From Brachypterus glaber (lineage: Eukaryota > Arthropoda > Insecta > Coleoptera > Kateretidae), in the NCBI GenBank assembly GCA_958510825.1, contig OY294044.1, positions 68,825,095-68,889,094 of the forward strand: a DNA stretch of 64,000 nucleotides. Direction: 5' to 3'. The translations under genes were made by a program, and so were the position numbers. Under the pieces are notes generated by a model. The model had not been told where the DNA came from. It saw nothing but the letters and a program-made list of their open reading frames with translations, and searched no databases. Shown here in pieces: positions 53,001 through 60,760 of the stretch; within the stretch, counting starts at the first letter, position 1, and every line of letters starts with the position of its first letter.

Positions 53001-53472
53001 AGTTATTTAAAACATGCCTTAAGATAAATATAAGAATATATAAAGAATTTTTGTAAAACTGTCTTAATATCCGAAAACCGGAAACCAGCAATGGAAGCTT
53101 CCACAAAGCGTAATGCGCTCATGAGCGCCGTTAGTTTTAAAATTTTCAGGCCGCAGAAACTTTTTTTTTACTAGAGGTTTTAGTCTAAAATATGTATAAT
53201 ATAAAAATGTAAGTATATCATACTTACATTTGGGAGACAATAATAATTTTTCCATCAACCATAATGTTTTCCTTCATTTGCTGCTCTTTTTTGTCCTTAT
53301 CCTTGTTAATCTTTGCTGCAAGAAGCTCATCACTGGAGGACTTTTTTTCCAGCATTGATGGCTCAACCTCTTCTTTTTGCCCACTTGTATCTGTATCCAA
53401 AACTTTTGGACCTGCCGCATTTTTCCTAGTCATAAAATAATTGGGATCCAATCTGTTTCCCCTGGAATCCAT
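34495..53472 (-). CDS. WD40-repeat propeller protein, complete seven-exon gene
   Basis: Seven exons on the minus strand join with consistent phases and canonical GT/AG sites: 53472-53228, 52645-52428, 45216-45027, 40600-40399, 39175-39074, 35607-35515 and 34665-34495. The product has 406 residues. Residues 1-75 are polar and charged with no repeat, probably a disordered N-terminus. From about residue 76 on it reads as successive WD40 blades: AAGYADGVIRMF, TYANGCVKCWNY, VTYGDDENIYMYD, ELITGGWDNVVQFWDLR (the most canonical, after a DGHTSRV start), LTCAWQKGNSVQIWDY, VCGGTDINILRIVD, and a closing strand near the C-terminus. There are no membrane segments or signal peptide. Blades of this kind form a protein-binding propeller; the partner is unknown. 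I do not recognise a named orthologue. The gene spans 19 kb because its introns are loaded with transposons. It converges on ssh. Confidence 0.9.
35280..35352 (-). repeat. tRNA-like SINE relic in WD40 intron 6
   Basis: On the minus strand TGGCGCAGTGGATA fits a pol III A box, and GCGTTTGAATCCA, about 40 bases on, fits a B box. The acceptor stem does not close, so a working tRNA gene is unlikely. Confidence 0.4.
35515..35607 (-). CDS. WD40 gene exon 6
   Basis: This 93-base phase-0 exon encodes LYCGKYVTKDYIVCGGTDIN and then ILRIVDGNTFS. The acceptor is TTTTTTCAG and the donor GTAAGT. VCGGTDINILRIVD is a diverged blade end. Confidence 0.88.
36206..37882 (+). repeat. Tandem duplication of 839 bp in WD40 intron 5
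   Basis: 36206-37044 is repeated at 37045-37882. The only change I noticed is a C run of 12 against 11. Each unit starts AACTGAAAGTCCTTCAGTTC (itself a hairpin) and contains the left end of the GCGATCC foldback family. Confidence 0.9.
36778..38335. mobile_element. Foldback of the CGGTCC family, disrupted by the duplication
   Basis: The left end TACAGTGCGATCCAAAAGTC occurs at 36778 and again at 37617. The matching inverted right end GACTTTTGGACCGCTCTATA occurs once, ending about 38335. The arms equal those of the element at 11419-12090. Confidence 0.75.
38364..38582 (+). repeat. Direct duplication of about 112 bases
   Basis: ACCCTTTGGAAATTAAAACA starts both units (38364, 38476). Both contain AAAGTTATACGGAAGCGC and ATACCACGCCAATAC. 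Confidence 0.8.
39074..39175 (-). CDS. WD40 gene exon 5
   Basis: This 102-base phase-0 exon encodes ILTCAWQKGNSVQIWDYASG and then KLLASPEPDLFQSK. The acceptor is TTTATTTTAG and the donor GTAAAC. It carries one WD-type strand ending in QIWDY. Confidence 0.9.
40399..40600 (-). CDS. WD40 gene exon 4 (most canonical WD blade)
   Basis: The acceptor is TAAAATAG. The exon completes Ser218 and encodes HDGHTSRVFAGCFNP, ITGGWDNVVQFWDLRQPH and GVHMCGEGIDITQKGNE. It ends in phase 0 before GTAAGA. The GH-to-WD spacing is that of a classic WD40 repeat. Confidence 0.92.
40750..41360 (+). repeat. Degenerate tandem array with C-rich units
   Basis: About six units of roughly 100 bases contain, in order, CAGCAACCTCAAAAACCCCA, ATATWCCAATTTTCACGAAA, then ACTACCCCC and CCTCAGGGGGTGAAATTAG. 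Spacing varies. It lies in WD40 intron 3 and ends in a GACCGACC-rich tail. Confidence 0.75.
41415..42914. mobile_element. Large foldback in WD40 intron 3 (1.5 kb, about 480-base arms)
   Basis: GGTTCACCTGGGCGATTTTA near 41425 is inverted near 42900. The pairing continues through GGGGTCCACGAAATTTTTAT, TCTTTTACGATTTTCTTTCA and ATTAATCGATTTGGCTCATT. Confidence 0.85.
45027..45216 (-). CDS. WD40 gene exon 3 (second and third blades)
   Basis: The acceptor is CTTTCAG. The exon completes Tyr155 and encodes ANGCVKCWNYNFNQCIYTIR and then LTYHPRLPKFVTYGDDENIY. It ends with AG of a split Ser codon before donor GTATAC, a weaker donor than the others. The 190-base length fits the phases on both sides. Confidence 0.88.
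46963..47039. repeat. (TA)n microsatellite
   Basis: An uninterrupted AT dinucleotide tract of about 77 bases in WD40 intron 2. Confidence 0.98.
48356..48629. mobile_element. Foldback element in WD40 intron 2
   Basis: The arms include ATTTTGAGCCGCTGAAT and the inverted ATTCAGCGGCTCAAAAT, plus AACTCCAACGGACTCGACTA against its diverged inversion. Confidence 0.7.
49017..49893 (-). mobile_element. 5'-truncated non-LTR retrotransposon with RNase H region
   Basis: The insertion is flanked by a 13-base target duplication CAATTTGCGTTAC (49004-49016, 49894-49906). On the minus strand an open frame of about 239 codons (49889-49170) encodes the end of an ORF2-type polyprotein. It has an RNase H region with IIFSDSRSAL and WIPSHTNIPGNEEADRLA, then the C-terminal ECPCGSTHDIHHILLECPLH motif seen in I-type elements. 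The reverse transcriptase is missing by 5' truncation. The 3' end is an A-rich UTR with a (GAA)n tail at the junction. Confidence 0.92.
49170..49889 (-). pseudogene. RNase H and C-terminal fragment of non-LTR ORF2
   Basis: The frame is open for 239 codons to the stop at 49170 but starts inside the RNase H domain, at the truncation point. The conserved DSRSAL and NEEADRLA acidic residues are present. Without endonuclease and reverse transcriptase it cannot transpose alone. The intact frame suggests a young insertion. Confidence 0.9.
51270..51510 (+). repeat. Palindromic ACATATGT-rich repeats
   Basis: CATACATATGTATGTTAC and ATGTAATATGGCAC each occur twice about 80 bases apart, with CTAAAAAATCTTTCT between. 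Related CAGGTACATAAC words occur at 47410-47690. Confidence 0.65.
52428..52645 (-). CDS. WD40 gene exon 2 (first blade)
   Basis: The exon is 218 bases, starting with one base that completes an Ile codon, then YAPKDVLCIRYTEEFDYIAA. It encodes residues 83-154, including the first blade end ADGVIRMF. The donor is GTAAGT after a single leftover T. Confidence 0.88.
52739..52803. repeat. Cluster of AACCAT and TGGGTT words
   Basis: AACCATAATGGTT, AACCCAAACCATTGGGTT and TGGGTTATAACCATT lie back to back in WD40 intron 1, 95 bases after the end of coding exon 2. Confidence 0.6.
53228..53472 (-). CDS. WD40 gene exon 1 (start codon, charged N-terminus)
   Basis: ATG at 53472-53470 opens MDSRGNRLDPNYFMTR, followed by a Lys/Glu/Ser-rich stretch. 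The exon ends in VSQ plus two bases (AT) before donor GTAAGT. There is no upstream in-frame extension with a better start. The sequence to about 53735 looks like 5' UTR and promoter. Confidence 0.85.
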
Positions 53473-53655
53473 TCGAATTTCCCGCTCAAGTAAAAATAAA
53501 TTTAAAAATACATTTCTCCGTAGTGAAAAGTCCGTTACCCCAAAAATAACTCACGAAAAATTTGTTTTCTAATAGGTTTATAATTTTCACATGACAATTT
53601 AATGGAAATTTTTGGTTTTGACTGCAATTTATTTCAAAAATTCTACAGCCTGTCA

Positions 53656-53733
53656 TGGCGGGCACCAGGCTAGGCCAAATTTCATTCATAACGTGGAAAC
53701 AAAGACTATCAGCGCCGCCAGTGTTCACATCCA
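53656..53733 (-). promoter_or_regulatory. 5' region of WD40 gene with three shared blocks
   Basis: Reading on the minus strand, TGGATGTGAACACT (53733-53720) is followed by GGCGGCGCT, then TTATGAATG (53691-53683), then TGGTGCCCGCCA (53667-53656). The same three blocks, the last one inverted, occur at the 5' end of the gene at 59.85 kb. The stretch is GC-richer than its surroundings and 180-260 bases before the ATG. I read it as core promoter and 5' UTR; the start site itself is inferred. Confidence 0.5.
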
Positions 53734-53776
53734 TAAACTTTTACTACGATTTTTACTATAAATTACTACTCCTACT

Positions 53777-54090
53777 ACACGGTGGGCCTTAAATATGTTT
53801 TAAATAAATAGTCAAACACCGCCAATTTTTTTTTATTCAAACTTTTTCATAGATTAAATAAAGGTGTATAATGTAGATACGATTTTTAAGCGATAATTTT
53901 GGAAAACAAGATTTTTAATTTGTTTTTTCAATTTTTTTTTTCGAAAAAAATTTTTTTTTCAAAAACTGCTCTAACGATTATTTTAATTTTGGTGTTTTTT
54001 TTTATTTCGGTTAGGTCTATGATAAAGATTGTACAAAAAAAAATTGTTGTGCTTGACTTTTTATTTAAAACTATTTAAGGCCCACCGTGT
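53777..54090. mobile_element. MITE in the possible divergent promoter
   Basis: ACACGGTGGGCCTTAAATA at 53777 is inverted as TATTTAAGGCCCACCGTGT ending 54090. The middle is AT-rich with GAAAAAAA/TTTTTTTC stretches. It fills most of the gap between the WD40 5' end and the E-box at 54112. Confidence 0.85.
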
Positions 54091-54111
54091 TTATTTTATT
54101 ATGAATGAAGC

Positions 54112-54163
54112 GTCACGTGACAATAAATAAAAGATGGCACCTTGTCTGTTGTTAGGCGTGGCG
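54112..54163 (+). promoter_or_regulatory. Perfect GTCACGTGAC E-box upstream of a possible first exon
   Basis: The ten-base palindrome GTCACGTGAC lies at 54112-54121. It matches the CLEAR-type E-box bound by MITF/TFE factors at lysosomal genes. Thirteen bases further, ATG at 54134 opens MAPCLLLGVA and runs straight into a consensus donor GTAAGT at 54164. Together these look like the start of a plus-strand transcript divergent from the WD40 gene. The motif is seen directly; the function is inference. Confidence 0.4.
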
Positions 54164-55619
54164 GTAAGTAATATTTTCTTTATTTTACATAATAAAATTG
54201 ATTTATTATTCAGTTTTAAGTGTTTTTAGTATATTGACAACGGTGTTTAGCAAATTAGTATTATTACTTTGATAAATAAAGGATATTTGTGTACAATTTG
54301 AACTTTTTTATCAGACTAACATCAATTCTTTTTATGCGTCGCAATTTTGTTAATTAATTTTGTAATATTTTAAGAAAAAACAAATCAAATCAACAAAATG
54401 ACATACCTATGTGTTTTTTTTTTTAAGTTGGTTGTATATTAAATGTGTTTATTTCCTAGGTACCTACTTACAGAATAAAATTTCAGTAAATAATAAGTCT
54501 ATCAAATCTATAACAAGAATAAAAGAATATAGAAAAGTAAAATATACTGGAAGAAGAGTCTCACCTGGACACAAGCAAAAAATATAGTAAAAAACAGAAA
54601 CAAATGGTTACAGGATAAGTTTAAGTAAGTTTGAGTTTGACACTGTTTTTTTCTGAGATGCTGTTCAGGCAAAAAATTAGTCAAGAACACTTAAAACACT
54701 TCACATATGTGGTGCATAATATATTATGTACAATATGCATAATATATTATGTATATTTTTTTTAATACCTAAATAAAGTACTCCAAATATCAGTTAAAAA
54801 TATATTTTAAAAGTTATTTTGACAGCTGTCAGTTTGACATTTAAGTTAAAAAAAGTTGGTAGTTGGTTGTTGTCTTAATTCTTTTTATCATTGACCATCG
54901 TCAATAAACAATGCTTAATTACAAAGGTCAATAATAAATGAGTACTGATTTTATTGGTTGTCATGGTAAAAAAGTCTCGACAATGGTAGATAATATATTA
55001 CATATATGTAACAACAGTAGATATTATAAAACCTAGCACTTAATTAGGTAGTCAAAAAAATAGTTTTTTTATTTATTTACATACATACAAAATGACATTT
55101 TTATACCTGTACTGCCCTCCTTAGTTAAAACGTCCTAACTAACATTGCAATTTTCCATAAATTTTTATGGCCAAATTCCCTGATTTCCAGGTTTTAATTT
55201 CAATTTTCCTGACTTTTTCCTGACTTCCCTGTTTTACCTGACTGGTGGAAACCCTGAAGAATAGATAAGCCGAAAATGACAAAAATTTTAGTTAGGACAT
55301 TTATTACTAAGAAGGGCAGTGTAAGCTCAGTTTTTTTACATAAAATGTTATTAATTATTTTTTAGGTCACAAGTGTAAGACGAGCCTCGACAAAAAGACA
55401 TTCTTTTGCTTGCTGTTTATTTTCAATGGAACATAGAATATTTTCTGGACATTTGTGATCTGAGATTCTGCCAAGAGTAAGTAATTTTTGTTTATTTTTT
55501 AATTTAAAACGTCGTAATCCTTTCCGTCTTGTTTTCAATTTCTGAAGATACATTTTTTTTGAAAAAAAAAAAAATTGATATACCTAGCTTAGCTAGGCTT
55601 AGTTATTTTCCTAACAAGT

Positions 55620-55725
55620 GTGGAAAGAGGCTCTTTTCCGCATCATATTGCATTTGCCTAAACGACGCGAAACGGAGTTCAATCAAGCAATCGAATGCGG
55701 AAAAGCCTCTTTACGCATGCATTAG
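55620..55725. repeat. Short hairpin repeat
   Basis: GAAAGAGGCTCTTTTCCGCAT and its near-inversion ATGCGGAAAAGCCTCTTTA form a stem of about 19 bases around a unique loop of about 55 bases. Confidence 0.55.
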
Positions 55726-56482
55726 AAAAAATATTTTTTCTACACAATTAAGAAATTAAATAATTTTAACAATAATTGAAAAAAATAACATTATTTTTTT
55801 TTGTTGAACAAAGGACCCCGCATGTTTTATATGTAAATTGAATTTCCGTTGGATAATTTTTAATATGTTGTAGTTGATATAGTTTTGGAGCTATGGCTCA
55901 TAAAAGCTTTGGCCATTTAAATCCGAAATTCTTGTAATTTTTGAAATTATTAAGAAACATTTACGTTTGGTTCTTATGTTAAAGAACATGTTAAGCCAAA
56001 ATTATTATTTATTTTTACAAAACTAAAAGTCGTAAAAAATTTAATTTAAAAATGTTGGCGAATGCGCCAGCATAATGCACAAATGAGAAAAGAAAAAAAA
56101 AACTTCCGTGAAATATGCTATAAGTTTTACAGCTCATAGTATGTGCATTTTTAAACAAAAAACTCTCATGGAAAAACTTTTGGAAACTATTCATTTCCCC
56201 TGTAATAATACTTTGGAGTGGTAAAATTGTCTGACATCGTAAAAAACACTAAAAAATACCTAATAATTAATTCGTTTGAAATAAAATATCCATCGACCCC
56301 AATCTAACGTTATTTGAAGAGAAACGTCTTCTGTCTAATATTGATGTCGATAGTTCTTTTAATTAGGAAGTTATGATAAAAATAACAAGATCTGAAAAAA
56401 TAATATAAAACGGATTATTTTATGGCAGGTCTATAAGTTGAATAAAAGAGCTATTTTATTGTATTTAATTTAATTTTGGCAG

Positions 56483-56623
56483 CACATGGAACACCGTTAT
56501 GACAGTATCAGCACCAGAAGCAGGAGAACAACCCTAAAGGACCATCAGAACATTATATCAACAACAGACTACATTATGCCACACGAACCGGCGTGTGATG
56601 ACCCGTCAGTCAGTGTTTACTGG
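56483..56623 (+). CDS. Candidate coding exon of unknown gene
   Basis: A 141-base open stretch (47 codons) lies between acceptor ttttggcag (AG at 56481-56482) and donor gtaggt at 56624. It encodes HMEHRYDSISTRSRRTTLKD and continues to end DDPSVSVYW. It is much less AT-rich than the flanks. Its phase 0 on both sides would fit the ten-codon exon at 54134-54163. I do not recognise the protein. It cannot join in frame to the exon at 60230, where the phase-0 reading meets TGA after nine codons. No third exon was found before 59.8 kb, so it could also be non-coding or a relic. Confidence 0.3.
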
Positions 56624-56984
56624 GTAGGTTTATGTATTGTACTTTTTTAATTTTAATTCATGTTATTTAATTTCTAGTTAAGTTTTTGTTTAAGTTTTTA
56701 TTGCATAAATTTGATTTATTACAGTAAAAAACAAAAACTATCCTAGTGAAAATAGAATTCTATTCATTCATAGACATTAATGTCTGTGTATCGCACAGAA
56801 CCGTAATTTTCGATAGAAAATAAATAAAAAGAAAGGTTAATATTTATCAGGACAGATGCCATGCTTCCAGCACGGGTTTTCTACACCCTTTCTTCTTCTT
56901 TATTTTCACATTTGCAAAAAAATCGTAATTTTTAATCAGGGCCATAAAGGAAGGCTGAAGCCTCCGTCGTAGAATAAGCAGCTT

Positions 56985-57540
56985 TAAATTCGTAAAAAAT
57001 TTGGCCACGGCGCTAGAGCTTTTTTAGATTGTAACATTTGGAATTGTAAAACTTTTAAAAAATAAGTTGGTAAAAAAATTACCTGCGGCTTTGTTGTATG
57101 TTTTTTATATATTTATATATATTTACCTTAAGAACTTATGCGTCAAATTCGTTAAATTTTTCGCCTGCGGCGGTAGAACTTTAAGAAATTCTTGCATTTT
57201 TGTGAAATTTAGAATAATAAAATAAATATACCATCAAATTTGTAAAATTTTTCGTCTGTAGCACTAGGGCTTTCTTACATTTTTTTCATTTAGGATTTTA
57301 AAACTTAATTGTGAAATTCGTAAAATATTTCGCCTGCGGCGCTACAGCTTTCTTGCATTTTTGTTAAATTTAGTATAAATCCGTTTAATAATTAAAATAA
57401 AGGCCATCAAATTAAAAAAAATTCGCCTGCGGTGCTTGAGTTTCTTGCATTTTTGTGAAATTTTAAATTAAAGACCAATTTAAAATTAAAGTAGACCATC
57501 AAATTAGTAAAATCTTTGCCTGCGGCGCTAGGTTTTACGT
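56985..57540 (+). repeat. Degenerate tandem array of CGCCTGCGGCGCTA units
   Basis: Seven units at about 85-90 base spacing each contain a form of CGCCTGCGGCGCTA preceded by AAATTCGTAAAATTTTT and followed by CTTTCTTGCATTTTTGTGAA. Isolated relatives occur at 43489, 43999 and 44086. Confidence 0.8.
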
Positions 57541-57657
57541 TTTTTTTTTCTTAATTTAAGAATATACAATTTTAGTTTTAGTAAGAGTTTATAAATCTGT
57601 ATACTGACACGAACAATAATATTTATATTATAACCAGACTGCTGAAAATTGGCTAAA

Positions 57658-57850
57658 GTCGTATTAATGGTGCAGGTCGCTTGCAAAGCAACTTTACACC
57701 ACGAAATTTCAAGACCGCTTCGATTTTAAATTTTGACTAGAAGTTTTTTTGTCACGTTAAAAATCTTTGGTCCAAATATAAGTATCTGTTTCAAAGCGTT
57801 CTTGAAATATCGTAGTGTAAAGTTGGTTTGCAAGCGCCCTACACCATTAT
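57658..57850. mobile_element. MITE copy 1 (GTCGTATTAATGGTGCAGG ends)
   Basis: GTCGTATTAATGGTGCAGG at the left is partly inverted at the right (the outer TTAATACGAC is lost). AGGTCGCTTGCAAAGCAACT pairs with its inverted partner. A direct second copy lies at 58216-58417. Confidence 0.75.
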
Positions 57851-58215
57851 TTTTAACATTCTTGTTCGGCATTTATTTAACCAGTCACACCCCCCCTCCC
57901 CCAAAAAAGAATTGCCTAAATTCGTCCCTGAAGTAATTTATTGTACTTTTTAATTTTAATTCATGTTATTTTTAATCATAGTTTAGTTTTCGTTTAATTT
58001 TTAATTTATAAATTAGTTTTTTTACATTAAAAAATAAAAACTGTATACCCTATTGAAAATCACGTCAAAAACTCATTTCAATAAGAAATAACTAAAAAGA
58101 AAGGGTAATACACACTTTCTTTTTTAGTTTCACCTTTGCAATAAAATCGTAGATTTTAAGAATTTAGGTTTATTGTCCTTTTAAAATTTATTTTAATTTT
58201 ATTTTAGATTATAAA

Positions 58216-58417
58216 GTCGTATTAATGATGCAGGTCGCTTGCAAAACAACTTCCACTACGATATTTTTAGAATGCTTTGACATAGAGATTTGAAATTTTG
58301 ACCAAGTTATTTGCCACGTTGAAAATCTTTGGTCCAAAATTTAAGTCTGTGTCAAAGCGTTCTTGAAATATCGCAGTATAAAGTTGTTTTGCAAGCGACC
58401 TCCACCATTAATACGAC
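58216..58417. mobile_element. MITE copy 2 (complete ends)
   Basis: GTCGTATTAATGATGCAGG at 58216 is inverted as CCTCCACCATTAATACGAC ending 58417. It is in the same orientation as copy 1. Confidence 0.8.
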
Positions 58418-58530
58418 TACATTTCAGTTTTTTGTTTAATTTTTTATTGTTAAATTATGTGTTTTAGTGTGAAGCATAAAAAAATTTTATAACTAAAAAG
58501 AAGCGGTAATATTTTTGAGAACGTACTAGG

Positions 58531-59332
58531 TATACCGGGTGTGTTTCAGTCCATGGATAACCTGGTGAAAAATAACGTTAGAACCACTTGACCTTACGTT
58601 AGATGAATCTAGTTTGAATGTTAGGTGTCCAACGTTAGTCAGCTAACGTTAGGAATTCTAACGTTAGATAGAAATCGGGACATTTATAGATCAAATACTC
58701 GTTAGAATGAAACGTTATTTCTACTAGGGCACCCCCTAAAATTTAATGGTTTTTCTATCCGATTAAAGCAATTTATTTTAGTTTATATTTCTTAACTAAG
58801 GCTACAAAATGGCGTACAAAATATATTTTTTTTGCAGTTCGGGTTTCGCCGGAAACTAAGGCAATTTTATTTTTCATAATAACGCCCCCTCTATATTCAG
58901 GGACGATCCGAATTATGGAGTCGGCAAATTTTAGGGCAGTCGGCAAAGTTTTAAAGGTGAGGACCTGTTTTTACTCATCAAAATTTCTGTTAGGGGTAAA
59001 GCTTAATTTAAAGTACAAAAACATTACCAAATTTTGGTTTTTACATAAAATTTGTATTTTTCCCACATTTACCAAATAAATTGAATTTTATTTATAAAAC
59101 AAAATCTCGTATGTTATTAAAAAATAATAACAAAAAAAAAAACGTACTAAAAACTAGGGTTTTTTTAAATGATTTTTTTGTGTAGGTAAATTACTTTTCT
59201 GGATCCAAAAATGCATAAATACACATTAAAAAAATATGCCGTTTTGTAGCCATTGTTGAGCAATAAGCTATAAAAAATTGCTGCGATAGGATTGAAAACC
59301 ACGTGTTCGTGGACTGAAACTCACCCGGTATA
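58531..59332. mobile_element. Foldback element with TATACCGGGTG ends
   Basis: TATACCGGGTGTGTTTCAGT at 58531 is inverted ending 59332. Its left part carries about six AACGTTAG words between 58575 and 58670. Confidence 0.75.
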
Positions 59333-59753
59333 GTTTTACTGGGGTGGTGGCGCAGGGGCGGATTTAGGGGTGGGGGCTTGCCTCCCCCAGCGAGATATAT
59401 TGGCATAGAAATACCTTGAAAATTATATTTTTGGTGAATGCGCAATTTTTTTTTCCTACACCCTTTTCTGCCTCTCCTATCAGGTACATTTTTTCATTTT
59501 GGCGAATGCGCCAACAAATTTTGACCCCTAAAATTGGTTTAGAAAAGCAAAAAATATTCTTTTTGTTATTTTTTAATTATTTTTAACTTATTTTTATTGA
59601 AAAATATTGGTTAATAAATTATAATGGCTATTTATTTTGCGAAATATTGTATTTGTATTGTACATATATGAATCTTATGACAAATTTATTGAATAAATAT
59701 TTTTAATGTAATATTTGTTTTTTTTTTCTATAAATCCCTAGTTAAAAACTTCT

Positions 59754-59785
59754 ATTGAGCATTCGGAAAAATTTCGAATGCTCAA
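59754..59785. repeat. Perfect hairpin upstream of the 60 kb gene
   Basis: TTGAGCATTCG and its inversion CGAATGCTCAA are separated by nine bases, about 70 bases before the conserved 5' block. Its role is unknown. Confidence 0.6.
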
Positions 59786-59851
59786 TTAAAAAATATTTGC
59801 AAAAAAAAAAATATGAAATAGTAGGTATTTCAAATTTCCCGCTAAAGGTTC

Positions 59852-59977
59852 TGGATGTGAACACTAGTGTCGCTAGTCGTTTTCCCGCCAATTTGTGTTG
59901 CTGCATTTATGAATGGGTTGGAGTTCTCTAGTGTTCTGTGGCGGGCACCAGTGAACGCAAAAAAGAACTAGATTCGG
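59852..59977 (+). promoter_or_regulatory. Promoter and 5' UTR exon of the 60 kb gene
   Basis: TGGATGTGAACACT (59852-59865), TTATGAATG (59907-59915) and TGGCGGGCACCA (59939-59950) repeat, in order, blocks from the WD40 gene 5' end, with the last one inverted. A consensus donor GTAGGT at 59978 pairs with an acceptor gttttag ending at 60229, giving a 252-base intron in the 5' UTR. The transcription start is not determined. Confidence 0.5.
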
Positions 59978-60229
59978 GTAGGTGTCACTTTTTATTTACC
60001 ATTATTTTCGTTTATGTAATACTTAAATCAATATTTTAGGTTTGTATTTACTAATTTTAATAGTGTTACATGCTGTTACATGCAAATAAATCATCTGAAC
60101 AAGATATTTAAACAATTTTGGTGACATAACCTTATTTTTAAAAATATGCTTCAATCAATGTTTATAAACAAAACCGTTGCCTAAAAATGGCTCAGTTTTA
60201 CATATAATTTGAATTGGTTCGTGTTTTAG

Positions 60230-60760
60230 ATTTTAATCAGTTCGAGGATAAGAGTATGAGACGCAGTAAGCCACAACAAGCAATTTACAGACCAGGCTGT
60301 GGGCCACTTAGAAAATCGAATGGTGGATTTGAGGATAGTGAATCAGAGACAAATTTTATCATTAACTCCAGACAAGACAATTCCAAATCTATGCCACATG
60401 AAGATAATAGGTTTAGAAGTGGTGGGTCTTCCTCCAGAGATCGAATCAATGATCTGGATCAGACAACCTCAAGGTTAGGTGATATTTCAATTGAAAAAGT
60501 TGTTTCACAAAGATACAAGAAACCTGAACAATCTTTCTATGTGCCCAGGCCTTTAGTACATGCAAGAGAAACAAATGATTATGAGAGGGGATATGCTAGT
60601 AATAGTAGTGAAAAAAGTTTTGATATGGATGATAGAACAGGGAATAATCGATCCAAAAGGTATAATAATAACAGACGAGGAAACCATGATCAAGATGAAT
60701 GGAGGGAAAAGTCTCCTGCATATAGTAACAGACAAATCAGGCAGGGATCTGAACCTAGAG
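60230..60760 (+). CDS. First coding exon of a protein with two EJC-binding-like motifs (SMG6 or R3HCC1L type)
   Basis: The acceptor gttttag ends at 60229 and the first in-frame ATG is 60256. The open frame runs to a donor GTAATA at 60761 with one leftover base, giving 168 codons. The frame also stays open into the intron as far as 60780, but the donor fits better. The product is hydrophilic and rich in Ser, Asn, Arg and Asp, so probably disordered. It carries two similar motifs: SKPQQAIYRPGCGPLRKS at residues 4-21 and KKPEQSFYVPRPL at residues 88-100. These resemble the exon-junction-complex-binding motif of SMG6 and UPF3B (basic, Pro, then YxPG). The YVPR form is also like R3HCC1L. SMG6, an endonuclease of nonsense-mediated decay, has two such motifs near its N-terminus, but no catalytic domain is visible here to decide. 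The next exons must lie beyond 64 kb or were missed. Confidence 0.7.

Noticed and set aside
53486..53734. Minus-strand 82-codon frame starting MDVNTGGAD just upstream of the WD40 ATG
   Set aside because: It lies in the 5' UTR region and ends before the WD40 start. The shared blocks do not keep a reading frame at the 60 kb gene, so they look regulatory.
55362..55553. Minus-strand frame with KKPLRRFKLKN-like basic sequence
   Set aside because: It has no domain I can name and no partner exons. It is possibly a transposon relic but too weak to call.
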